From assembly GCA_905116865.2 (NCBI GenBank), contig CAJHNH020008002.1, forward strand, positions 323,001 through 387,000: 64,000 bases of DNA, in the 5' to 3' direction. The notes under the pieces were generated by a model that made no database searches, had not been told where the DNA came from, and worked only from the letters and a program-made list of their open reading frames with translations. Every line of letters begins with the position of its first letter. Positions within the stretch are counted from its first letter, which is position 1. The position numbers were made by a program, and so were the translations under genes. The DNA is from Candidula unifasciata (lineage: Eukaryota > Mollusca > Gastropoda > Stylommatophora > Geomitridae). Below, one piece after another: positions 1 through 10,085 of the stretch.

Positions 1-63
1 AATCCCGGTTTAAGGTCAACGAAAAAAATCCCGGTAATTTCCCGATTTCCCGGTCCACTACGA
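1..63. other. Left-edge fragment with short CCCGG repeats
   Basis: A short stretch with several copies of a cccggt/cccgat motif separated by A-rich sequence. It may be the edge of another tandem or interspersed repeat that continues to the left. No coding content is seen. Confidence 0.3.
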
Positions 64-300
64 ACCCTGCTCAGGAAACAGACATGATGTGACTTGTATC
101 TCAGGTAACAGACATGATGTGACTTGTATCTCAGGGAACAGACATGATGTGACTTGTATCTCAGGTAACAGACATGATGTGACTTGTATCTCAGGGAACA
201 GACATGATGTGACTTGTAACTCAGGAAACAGACATGATGTGACTTGTAACTCAGGAAACAGACATGATGTGACTTGTATCTCAGGGAACAGACATGATGA
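64..300. repeat. 30-bp minisatellite, about 8 copies
   Basis: Units carry the tag aacagacatgatgtgacttg every 30 bp with few substitutions. Because 30 is a multiple of three, one frame stays open for 72 codons; this is a by-product of the period. The array lies in the TOM40 intron that follows exon 3. Confidence 0.95.
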
Positions 301-317
301 GGGCTAATGTAGAAAAA

Positions 318-785
318 AAACATGGAAAACCTAGGGCAGCCAAGTAGAGAGGCAACAATGTCAGGAGGAGAGAACATGGAGGAGCTAGGACAGCCCAGTA
401 GAGAGGCAACACTGTCAGCAGGAAAGAACATGGAGGAGCTAGGACAGCCCAGTAGAGAGGCAACACTGTCAGCAGGAAAGAACATGAAGGAGCTAGGACA
501 GCCCAGTAAAGAGGCAACACTGTCAGCAGGAAAGAACATGGAGGAGCTAGGACAGCCCAGTAGAGAGGCAACACTGTCAGCAGGAAAGAACATGGAGGAG
601 CTAGGACAGCCCAGTAGAGAGGCAACACTGTCAGCAGGAAAGAACATGGAGGAGCTAGGACAGCCCAGTGAAGAGGCAACACTGTCAGCAGGAAAGAACA
701 TGGAGGAGCTAGGACAGCCCAGTAGAGAGGCAACACTGTCAGCAGGAAAGAACATGGAGGAGCTAGGACGGCCCAGTGGAGAGAA
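318..785. repeat. 54-bp minisatellite, about 8.5 copies, open on both strands
   Basis: Units carry the tag gaggagctaggacagcccag every 54 bp (18 codons). The plus strand reads as an 18-residue repeat (MEELGQPSREATLSAG and similar) in a 183-codon open frame starting at 322, and the minus strand is open for 178 codons. Differences between units include amino-acid changes, and no known domain is present. It sits in an intron of TOM40 on the opposite strand, so I treat it as non-coding. Confidence 0.9.
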
Positions 786-879
786 CATATTTCAGTTAAG
801 GAGTAGATCAGTGACAAAACAAAAGAAATTAACTGAACTAGTCTGTCTCCAGCCCCTAACTAGCATCAGCTAGCCACAC

Positions 880-2742
880 AGAATGATATACCAGTCATAT
901 GCTAACATCAAGTAGCCACACATATTGATATACTAGCCACTAACTAACCAGAACAGCATTACCAGCCACACATGATACACCAGCCACTAGCTAATAAGGC
1001 AGCACTACCAGCCACACATGATACACCAATTACTAGCTAATAAGACAGCACTACCAGCCACACATGATACACCAGCCACTAGCTAATAAGACAACACTAC
1101 CAGCCACACATGATACACCAACCACTAGCTAACAAGACAGCACTACCAGCCACACATGATACACCAACCACTAGCTAACAAGACAACATTACCAGCCACA
1201 CATGATACACCAGCCACTAGCTAACAAGACAGCACTACCAGCCACACATGATACACCAACCACTAGCTAACAAGACAGCACTACCAGCCACACATGATAC
1301 ACCAACCACTAGCTAATAAGACAACACTACCAGCCACACATGATACACCAACCACTAGCTAACAAGACAGCACTACCAGCCACACATGATACACCAACCA
1401 CTAGCTAACAAGACAACACTACCAGCCACACATGATACACCAACCACTAGCTAACAAGACAACACTACCAGCCACACATGATACACCAACCACTAGCTAA
1501 CAAGACAACACTACCAGCCACACATGATACACCAGCCACTAGCTAACAAGACAGCACTACCAGCCACACATGATACACCAGTCACTAGCTAATAAGACAA
1601 CACTACCAGCCACACATGATAAACCAGCCACTAGCTAACAAGACAGCACTACCAGCCACACATGATACACCAACCACTAGCTAACAAGACAACACTACCA
1701 GCCACACATGATACACCAACCACTAGCTAACAAGACAACACTACCAGCCACACATGATACACCAACCACTAGCTAACAAGACAGCACTACCAGCCACACA
1801 TGATACACCAGTCACTAGCTAATAAGACAGCACTACCAGCCACTAGCTAATAAGATAGCAGCACTACCAGCCACACATGATGCACCAGCCACTAGCTAAC
1901 AAGATAGCATCACTACTAGACACACATGATTCACCAGTCACTAGCTAATAAGACAACACTACCAGCCACACATGATACACCAACCACTAGCTAACAAGAC
2001 AGCACTACCAGCCACACATGATACACCAGTCACTAGCTAACAAGACAACACTACCAGCCACACATGATAAACCAGCCACTAGCTAATAAGACAACACTAC
2101 CAGCCACACATGATGCACCAGCCACTAGCTAACAAGATAGCATCACTACTAGACACACATGATACACCAGTCACTAGCTAATAAGACAACACTACCAGCC
2201 ACACATGATACACCAACCACTAGCTAACAAGACAGCACTACCAGCCACACATGATACACCAGTCACTAGCTAATAAGACAACACTACCAGCCACACATGA
2301 TACACCAACCACTAGCTAACAAGACAGCACTACCAGCCACACATGATACACCAGTCACTAGCTAATAAGACAACACTACCAGCCACACATGATACACCAA
2401 CCACTAGCTAACAAGACAGCACTACCAGCCACACATGATACACCAGTCACTAGCTAATAAGACAACACTACCAGCCACACATGATACACCAACCACTAGC
2501 TAACAAGACAGCACTACCAGCCACACATGATACACCAGTCACTAGCTAATAAGACAACACTACCAGCCACACATGATACACCAACCACTAGCTAACAAGA
2601 CAGCACTACCAGCCACACATGATACACCAGTCACTAGCTAATAAGACAGCACTACCAGCCACTAGCTAACAAGATAGCAGCACTTCTAGCTCAACATGAT
2701 AAACCAGCCACTAGCTAACAAGACAGCAGCACTACCAGCCAG
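880..2742. repeat. 46-bp minisatellite, about 40 copies
   Basis: The tag ccagccacacatgatacacc recurs every 46 bp, with two alternating subtypes (accaaccactag and accagtcactag) in the right half. Its right edge is about 23 bp from the splice donor of TOM40 exon 3 on the minus strand, so it fills the 5' part of that intron. Confidence 0.95.
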
Positions 2743-2765
2743 GGATGGTGGAAGTAGAGAGGTAC

Positions 2766-2867
2766 CTGAGCCACAAGTTTTCCCCGGAGTCTGTCAGTGA
2801 GTGCATGGATGATGTTTGCGTTCATGTTGCCACTGGAGTCCATGTCTCCCAACAGCACTGGGAATGC
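2766..2867 (-). CDS. TOMM40: TOM40 exon 3 (partial gene)
   Basis: This exon encodes 34 residues of the mitochondrial import pore Tom40, beginning AFPVLLGDMDSSGNMNANII and ending in KLVAQ. It matches the animal Tom40 region just after the GTKQLS strand, where vertebrate proteins read AFPVLVGDMDNSG. On the minus strand the exon follows an acceptor ending in catgcag and is followed by the donor gtacct. Both ends are phase 0, which agrees with the phase 0 end of exon 2. The exon covers residues 116-149 and forms early beta-barrel strands. Tom40 carries nearly all nuclear-encoded precursors across the mitochondrial outer membrane. The remaining barrel exons must lie left of the window, since no further exon is visible between 1 and 2765. 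Confidence 0.93.
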
Positions 2868-3426
2868 CTGCATGGGGAAAAAGCAGCAGCAAAAACATTA
2901 ACACTGACTCTAATTATCAAATATTTTCAGGTGTGCATCTTTTCATTTCAGTGTACATTTCATTTCAGATGTGCATCATTTCATTTCAGTGTACATTTAA
3001 TTTCAGATGTGCATCATTTTAATTCATGTGTACATTATTTCATTTCAGATGAGAGACATTTCATACAGGAAACAAACAGGCCAGACGACTGTGATAAGTG
3101 CTAGAGCAATGATCCAGACTGATGTACTGAATGCCCTACGAGAAGCAGCATGTATGCAAGAATCATGCAAGGACTGTAAATCTGCAAACACAATCAGACT
3201 GCAAGAACAGCAAGTGAAAATGATGAATGAATGTAAAACACATCTGGTGTCTGTGTGTCCCTCCATGCGATTATATTTGCATTATTGTCCAGCAACAAAT
3301 GTTTGTGATTATTCCTGCGATACATACAAATATTATTGCTCCACTTGTCAGATGTTGATGGCACTAGGCACTTCCAATGTTTTTCTCACTCTATATCTCC
3401 TACCTCACTGTAATTTCTACTAATTT
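2868..3426. other. TOM40 intron 2, right of exon 3
   Basis: Intron sequence. At about 2930-3060 there are three diverged copies of a unit of about 45 bp with gtgcatcatttcatttcag. A 138-codon open frame at 3007-3423 has no recognisable similarity and is probably chance. Confidence 0.6.
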
Positions 3427-4937
3427 CTACAACTGCATACTGTGCTATAAATGCATATTTCAGCAGGGTGCTATAATACATGTCAGCAGTGTGCTATAAT
3501 ACATGTCAGCAGTGTGCTATAATACATGTCAGCAGGGTGCTATAATACATGTCAGCAGGGTGCTATAATACATGTCAGCGGTGTGCTATAATACATGTCA
3601 GCAGGGTGCTATAAATGCATATTTCAGCAGGGTGCTATAATACATGTCAGCAGTGTGCTATAATACATGTCAGCAGGGTGCTATAATACATGTCAGCAGT
3701 GTGCTATAATACATGTCAGCAGGGTGCTATAATACATGTCAGCAGGGTGCTATAATACATGTCAGCAGGGTGCTATAATACATGTCAGTAGGGTGCTATA
3801 ATACATGTCAGCAGGGTGCTATAATACATGTCAGCAGGGTGCTATAATACATGTCAGCAGGGTGCTATAAATGCAGGTGTCAGCAGGGTGCTATAAATGC
3901 AGGTTACAGCAGGGTGCTATAATACATGTCAGCAGGGTGCTATAATACATGTCAGCAGGGTGCTATAATACATGTCAGCAGGGTGCTATAATACATGTCA
4001 GCAGGGTGCTATAATACATGTCAGCAGGGTGCTATAATACATGTCAGCAGGGTGCTATAATACATGTCAGCGGGGTGCTATAATACATGTCAGCAGGGTG
4101 CTATAAATGTATGTGTCAGCAGGGTGCTATAAATGTATGTGTCAGCAGGGTGCTGTATAAATGTATGTGTCAGCAGGGTGCTATAAATGTATGTGTCAGC
4201 AGGCTGCTGTATAAATGTATGTGTCAGCAGGCTGCTGTATAAATGTATGTGTCCGCAGGGTGCTATAAATTTTTGTGTCAGCAGGGTGCTATAAATGTAT
4301 GTGTCAGCAGGGTGCTATAATACATGTCAGCAGGGTGCTATAATACATGTCTGCAGGGTGCTATAATACATGTCTGCAGGGTGCTATAATACATGTCAGC
4401 AGGGTGCTATAATACATGTCAGCAGGGTGCTATAATACATGTCAGCAGGGTGCTATAATACATGTCAACAGGGTGCTATAATACATGTCAGCAGAGTGCT
4501 ATAATACATGTCAGCAGGGTGCTATAATACATGTCAGCAGGGTGCTATAAATGCAGGTTACAGCAGGGTGCTATAATACATGTCAGCAGGGTGCTATAAA
4601 TGTATGTGTCAGCAGGGTGCTATAAATGTATGTGTCAGCAGGGTGCTATAAATGTATGTGTCAGCAGGGTGCTGTATAAATGTATGTGTCAGCAGGGTGC
4701 TATAAATGTATGTGTCAGCAGGGTGCTGTATAAATGTATGTGTCAGCAGGGTGCTATAAATGTATGGGTCAGCAGGGTGCTATAAATGTATGTGTCAGCA
4801 GGCTGCTGTATAAATGTATGTGTCCGCAGGGTGCTATAAATTTTTGTGTCAGCAGGGTGCTATAAATGCAGGTTACAGCAGGGTGCTATAAATGTATGTG
4901 TCAGCAGAGTGCTATAAATGTATGTGTCAGGATGCAT
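3427..4937. repeat. 23-26-bp minisatellite, about 60 copies
   Basis: The core cagcagggtgctataatac recurs every 23 bp. A second subtype with ataaatgtatgtgt has a period of 26-29 bp and forms blocks at 4100-4310 and 4580-4935. The two subtypes come as alternating blocks, which suggests that segments of the array were duplicated. The array fills most of TOM40 intron 2 and ends about 28 bp from the exon 2 donor. Confidence 0.95.
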
Positions 4938-4965
4938 GCAATTTTGTTTATAAAAGACAACTGAC

Positions 4966-5126
4966 CTCTGTAGACGACAGCTGTTTGGTGCCGATGTAAG
5001 TGGCCCCAAACCGGTACAGTGATGGCGTGAAGGTACTCAGTGTGATGGTGTGGCTAATCTGGAAATGGCTGCTCAGGCCTTTAGCTACAATGACTTTGGC
5101 ACCTTCAAACACTTGAGGGAACAGAT
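4966..5126 (-). CDS. TOMM40: TOM40 exon 2
   Basis: The exon encodes 53 whole codons after a split Asp codon: D then LFPQVFEGAKVIVAKGLSSH, and on to RFGATYIGTKQLSSTE. This is the first barrel segment of Tom40; vertebrate proteins read [27 protein letters not shown] and then HFGVTYVGTKQLSPTE. On the minus strand the acceptor is cctacag and the donor gtcagt. The exon begins in phase 1 with AT, which joins the final G of exon 1 to make Asp, exactly at the family position of Glu/Asp before LFP. It ends in phase 0, as exon 3 requires. Agreement of sequence, splice sites and phase on both sides makes this call secure. Confidence 0.96.
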
Positions 5127-7063
5127 CTGTAGGATTGACAAGCAATATGGTAACAATCACAAACCACAATGTGGCAAAATTCATATACCACAAGCTGGTA
5201 CAACAATCACATATCAAAACATAGCAATAATCACAATGCATTCAATAACATTCTAGCTTGATCACTGCAATAAAAAAAAAATCGGTCAGTGTGTGTGAAC
5301 AATAATGGCTTAGTATACATGTTAATAATTTTCTGGTGATTATCTTTTCTAACAGCTTGCCTGCAGTATTTTTGCATAGTATACAAATTAATAAGCCCTT
5401 TCCTTACCACATTAATGCCATTAGGCCAATTTTAAGCCAAGCTATCAAAGCTTTTGTGAAATAAAATTTAAAAAATAAATAAAATTTAGGTGAGTTAAAA
5501 CTTGCTGGCCAGAAATTAGAAATCTTTGTGGAGTGTTTAAAACTCTTATAACTTATTAAGTATATATTTATGTGTTTGGGGTAACAAGATCTAACATAAT
5601 AATCATTCAATTTTTAGTTATTACGTAATATCACTAAATATTCAAAATGGACGTCAACTATCATAATCATAACTTAAAAGCATAATTTATATGATATACT
5701 TCTGTCTACATAAAATTGTGTGTGTGTCTTCTGCAAAATGATATAACAATCGAAAGACCATATTGTGATGTTGTAGACATAGGAGCTTATTAAATCTGAA
5801 TTGATAATGGTCAATAATTATTAATTACTAACTATTAAAATCACTTTGTTCTAATAACGTTTAAAACACCAGTCTTTACATTTCATTTCTGGGGAAAAAA
5901 AGCTTCAAGTGGTTGAAGACATATTTCAAATGCAAAATTGTGTTTATGTAAACCAAGTTTTCAACTGAGTTTTGTGTGTTAACGAGGTTTTACTGTAGGT
6001 GGTATCAACTCTTTTACCGCTTCGACTGTCAAGGTAGAAAGAAGGGTTCTAATAGTTTAATTAATTGTGCAAAATATACATTTGAAAAGTGTACGCAGAT
6101 AGACTGTGTGGGTGCATGCGAGTTAATAAGGTAAGTAACCATGGTTATAAGGTAACGCTTTTGTGTAATCATTACTAAATTTTACCTGTGATTCACTTAC
6201 AAGCTGTGTTTTTCCCCCCCCCACAGAGTTAAATTATTAAATAAGTTCCTGTGTGATTCACTTTGAATTTAACTGTTTTCACGGAGCAGCATTTTAAAGC
6301 TAAGAGGAATATCTGTTTTTAACTTGTGACTTTATGTCCGATAAGCCGAGTTATGTAAGCATGTAGTTATCTTCAAAGGTTGAAAGATATGCTCTCATGT
6401 CAGAGTCAGAGGCTGTTTCTTTTTGACAGCAAAAGAATTTAACATCGAACACTTTTTAGAAATAAGCCTCTAATAACTGTATGTAATGACTGTACTATCC
6501 TGTACCACTCCTGCATTCTTCTACTCAATACTTCATTTAATCATTTAGTTTTAATTTTTAATCGTATTTCAACTCTTTAACAGTAACACTAAAAAGAAAT
6601 ATTTACTTAAATTTGTTAGACTAAAAGGATTAATGGCTTCAGAAACTGACAAAAGGATTCATGGCTTCAGAAACTGACAAAAGGATTAATGGCTTCAGAA
6701 ACTGACAAAAGGATTAATGGCTTCAGAAACTGACAAAAGGATTCATGGCTTCAGAAACTGACAAAAGGAATTAACGGCTTCAGAAACTGACAAAAGGTGT
6801 CTAAATACTGAAAACAGAGGAGGACAGTCCAGAATTCAAGCAGGCTACACTCTGGTGTTGTTATAACGACAGTAAATGCACTAGAAAACGGCTGTAATCT
6901 GCAACTTTTCTTTCACTTTAAATAGAGTGGTTCACTAAAAAAAATGCAGTATATTTAACTGATTATTTAAAGGTATGAAATTTTCCACTGCGAAGTAAAA
7001 CCGCTGGAAAACTCAAATATGTAAGCAGAATATTGGTACTTATTGTTGTGTGCTGAATACACC
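5127..7063. other. TOM40 intron 1, AT-rich part
   Basis: AT-rich intron with no exon signal. It contains the 28-bp repeat at 6623-6799. A run of C at about 6213-6222 is the only other simple sequence of note. Confidence 0.6.
6623..6799. repeat. 28-bp minisatellite, about 6 copies
   Basis: Units of 28 bp with the tag atggcttcagaaactgac. The last unit carries a one-base insertion. It lies in TOM40 intron 1, away from either splice site. Confidence 0.95.
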
Positions 7064-7370
7064 GAGGAGCGGCTGGCCGAATGGTTAGAGCGCTGGGCTC
7101 TCAAGCCAGGAGACCCGAGTTTGAATCCTTGGTATGGCTAGGGATTTTTTTTTTGTCAGGGGCAAAATAAAATCCTCACATGCACACAGTCCTGGCAACA
7201 GGATTAGGCATGCGGCGGTATATTCTCTGGCTCAAAGACCCTCCTGCCTACACAGCAAAAGTGGTGTAACTGGCAGTTTTTGGCTGAATTCACTTTGCTG
7301 TTCAATTGTACCAGAGGTCAGAGGCGTGGTTGCCTACACTAGTCGTAAAGGCGCTAGATGATGAGAAGTG
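7064..7370 (+). mobile_element. tRNA-derived SINE
   Basis: The 5' part resembles a tRNA. An A box (tggccgaatggttagagcg) lies at 7074-7092, an anticodon-like stem-loop follows with loop ctctcaa, and a B box (agtttgaatcc) lies at 7118-7128. The 3' side has no CCA-ready acceptor stem that pairs with the 5' end; instead a T-run and a body of about 230 bp follow. That is the structure of a SINE with an RNA polymerase III promoter, not a functional tRNA gene. The right boundary is uncertain, near tagatgatgagaag. It lies in TOM40 intron 1, antisense to the gene. Confidence 0.75.
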
Positions 7371-8413
7371 ACAGAGTGGAAAAATTCTACGCTACTTGAC
7401 AAAATTCTACGCTACTTGACACGTGAGACAAAGGTTTCTTGAGATTAACAGCTAACAACCGTCTCCATGAATATTGTGACACCCTTGTGTGACCAGTCGG
7501 TAAATGTGAACCCCAAGGGTTGGCGACAATGTGATATATGTGTGCAACCACAGGTAGGAGTTCTTTGGTAGTTTCAAACAGTCAGTTGCTTTCAGTTCAT
7601 CTTACTGTATGAACGTGTTGTTTGAGTCCAGTGGTTGAATGGGCTGTGTTTTAGCAATGATTGTTTATTCTGTGGAATTCCTGTGAAACATCTGGGATGA
7701 TTGTGATGTATCATGAGTTGGACTTGTGGGAATTCTGTCAGTAATGTCTAGAATGGACTTGTGTCGGACATGTGTTGTGGGGTCGACAGTGTTGCTGCTG
7801 TTATGGGACACTGGGTTGATGGGTTTCTTGTAAGGGTATGGAAGGTGTTGGGGGGACCTTGTGTGTTAACCAACATGTAGTTGTGATGGGGGGAAGTAAG
7901 TATGGGAGGCTGATTGACAGAATGATAGTCAGCAATATTTCAATGAGTGGCCGAGATAGTAGGCGGGAGACCTGGAGTTTTCATCAAGAAGTGCATCTAT
8001 CTTGAGTCCATAGTGACAGGGCCGGTTAGGCAGCACCGTCAGAGGACTGTCACTGCACACAACTCTGCACGGTCCAGTATGAGTTGCACGTAGCAGGCAC
8101 CTGGGATAAAGTTCGCTGGCGCTGGGGTTTTCTGTCCATGTCTGGAGTGACTGTCTATGTGTATATGGAAGACAGTAGGAGACTTGACTGTAAGTCATCG
8201 ATCACCAATTCATCTTCGTTATTATAATCTGTCTGTGATTGAGTATTGAGGACAAATGAAGATGCTCGGCATACAACAGTAGATAGAACACCACTACCAC
8301 ACTGTCGTTATGACTGTATACAGTGCCGATCTGCAGACTAACCAGGAAGAACGAACATCAAGGTCGTGGGCAAACACTGCATGTAATTAAGAAGATATGA
8401 TAATATAATATAC
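7371..8413. other. TOM40 intron 1 next to exon 1
   Basis: Unique-looking sequence with a short direct duplication (aaaattctacgctacttgac) at about 7381-7420. No coding or element similarity was recognised. This is the only visible donor in the window with no tandem array beside it. Confidence 0.5.
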
Positions 8414-8597
8414 CTTTAGTCTGTTTGTGCAGATCCTCGTACAGGCCGGGGTTGACAACTTCAGAGCCGGCAAGGTTTGCAGCAGTTTCCCTAGCTAGGG
8501 CTCTACCTGGCCTCTCAGTTGCATGTGGTGGCATTAGAGGCGGTGGCGGTAAATCCACATGGGCTTTAGAATTGTCGGCAGCACTAACATTACCCAT
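8414..8597 (-). CDS. TOMM40: TOM40 exon 1 (start of protein)
   Basis: Encodes residues 1-61 of Tom40 and the first base of codon 62. The protein starts MGNVSAADN, continues with a proline run (DLPPPPLMPP), and ends NPGLYEDLHKQTK. Vertebrate Tom40 also starts MGNV, has a proline-rich N-terminus, and has NPGTFEECHRKCK just before the barrel. An ATG nine codons upstream (8624) is in frame, but the MGNV start is chosen for family match and its strong context (ACA before ATG, G after). The donor is gtatat in phase 1, and the split codon becomes Asp on joining exon 2. The N-terminal segment is cytosolic or lies in the pore; the precursor-binding barrel follows. The gene runs head-to-head with the RhoGEF gene that starts at 15038. 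Confidence 0.95.
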
Positions 8598-8770
8598 TGT
8601 AATAAAATTATTTTCTAAAATCACAGAGAACAGATGGCAGGTAGAGACAAATGACCGTTTCCAAGCTGCGATTATTAACCTTCAGCCAGACGCCATGTGC
8701 AAGCGAGAACAGAAACAAGCGTGCTGCGCATGTCTACAGCAACGATTTCCGGGTCATCAAGCTATGGTGG
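8598..8770 (-). promoter_or_regulatory. TOM40 5' UTR and candidate promoter
   Basis: The block upstream of the TOM40 start is less AT-rich than its surroundings. It contains TGCGCATG at 8725-8732, the first eight bases of the NRF-1 consensus, and ATTTCCGG at 8745-8752, an ETS/GABP-like GGAA core on the minus strand. Both factor families control nuclear genes for mitochondrial proteins in vertebrates. A pyrimidine-rich tract ending ttttag, read on the minus strand just before the start codon, could also be an acceptor for a 5' UTR intron, so the exact promoter position is open. Confidence 0.35.
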
Positions 8771-8959
8771 GATGGGTGTTCCCCTTGTCTGTTATTTCTC
8801 TGTTGCTTCCCCTGTCTCTTAATTCTCTATTTCTTCACTATTTCTTATTTTCTCTTATTTTATAACAAAAGAAAAGAAATCATAAAATCTGGCAGAAAGC
8901 CACCAAAACCGGTACAAAACAATTAACTTTTTATGGACAGACCAGTGCGAGTTATTATT
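8771..8959. other. Intergenic, no feature recognised
   Basis: AT-rich sequence between the candidate TOM40 promoter and the first LINE relic. Confidence 0.4.
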
Positions 8960-10085
8960 CTACGCGCTCATTATTCTAGGGTGCACTGGAGACACCTCTT
9001 GTGTAACAATGAGGTACCTTCTTGACTTCCCTACCATGAACTACAGGATCAAGATCTGGAGGGTTCGTGCATACATCAAAATAAGCTCAGATCTGAAGCA
9101 TCCTTTGCACCACATGCTCTTCAAGAAAAAGAGCAATAGGCTTAAAAGGATCAAATCATGGCTGAGTAGGGCAGAGGATGACATCATACAGGTTTGCAGC
9201 CTCACAGACATCCATCCAGGTGAGGAGTGGATACCAGAGTCTAAAGCGCACAATCTCATATTCTCCTGTGTCGTGACGCTAGACAGGAGTTGTCTGGAGC
9301 AGAATCCAGCTGCTGTCAATACCGAGGTATGCGCGCTTATCAGTGACAAGTCACATGAGACAAATGTGGTGATCTTCACAGACAGGTCCGCTATACGAGG
9401 ACATAAAAGTGCATAGGGATTTACAGCTCGCTCTTCAGGCAGAACAGTTAAGGAAGCCCGCGGTGCCTTCTCCATGACCACCAGCAGCATAACGATGGAG
9501 GTGATGGCGGTGACACAGGCTTTCATGTGGCTGGGATCACAGGACTATTCCCGCCTGTGTGTGCTGAGTGATTCTTTGACCATGATCAGGCGGGTCGAGG
9601 CAGGCTGGTTACGCAGACAGTGGCTTGAGTCATTTCAAAATCCCCTGTGTGTGCAGTTACTTTCATATTTGTCCCAGGGCATGCAGGCGTTGTTGGTAAT
9701 GAGAGAGCTGGTAGACTAGCAGGTACTGCATTAATTGAAGATGGTCGGCTCATACATCAAGCAGACATTGTCATTGCCCTTAGAAAGATAGGACGTTCTG
9801 AGGATTTGGGAAGCAACGTGTCCACATCACTTCTAAGAATACGTGAATTGGGAGAAAAGATCGGCACAGCCAAGCATGAGAAGCACACTGGACGCACACA
9901 AAGTCTTATTAACCAACATAAGACTGGTACTATCAACCGCACGACGCTGATGAATATGTTGAGAGGGAAATTTGAGCGCCTATGGGTGTGTCCGGAGTGC
10001 TGTGAAGATAATCTAACTCAAAACTCATTAATCTATGCCTTAGAACAGGACACAATTGACTTCGCAGCCACATGTACATCTTCTT
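8960..10085 (+). mobile_element. 5'-truncated RT/RNase H LINE, C-terminal part (dead)
   Basis: Three overlapping frames give the end of a non-LTR retrotransposon ORF2. First comes the RT thumb region (ILGCTGDT, then MRYLLDFPTM). An RNase H domain follows, with FTDRS (first Asp), SSITMEVMAV (Glu) and LSDSLTMIRRVEAG (Asp) at about 9380-9604, then VPGHAGVVGNERAGRLAG at about 9672-9725. The last region ends LWVCPECCEDN. The final catalytic Asp expected in NE.AD.LAG is Gly here. Frameshifts near 9416 and 9660 and an in-frame stop show the copy is dead. RNase H after RT is typical of I/Nimb-type elements. Three more copies occur in the window, at 17330, 48365 and 56580. Confidence 0.85.

Noticed and set aside
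2745..3423. Plus-strand open frames of 119 and 138 codons
   Set aside because: The first is the antisense shadow of TOM40 exon 3; the second has no match and lies in TOM40 intron 2.
3427..4937. Promoter-like TATAAT/TATAAA motifs in many copies
   Set aside because: They are part of each minisatellite unit in an intron of an animal gene; a bacterial-type promoter reading has no meaning here.
7064..7145. Functional tRNA gene
   Set aside because: A and B boxes are present, but the acceptor stem does not close, the B box has a mismatch, and a SINE body follows.
8598..8624. Upstream in-frame ATG of TOM40 (nine extra residues)
   Set aside because: The extra residues (MILENNFIT) have no family counterpart, while MGNV is the known Tom40 start and has the better start context.
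8425..8865. 146-codon plus-strand frame
   Set aside because: Antisense shadow of TOM40 exon 1 and its upstream region.
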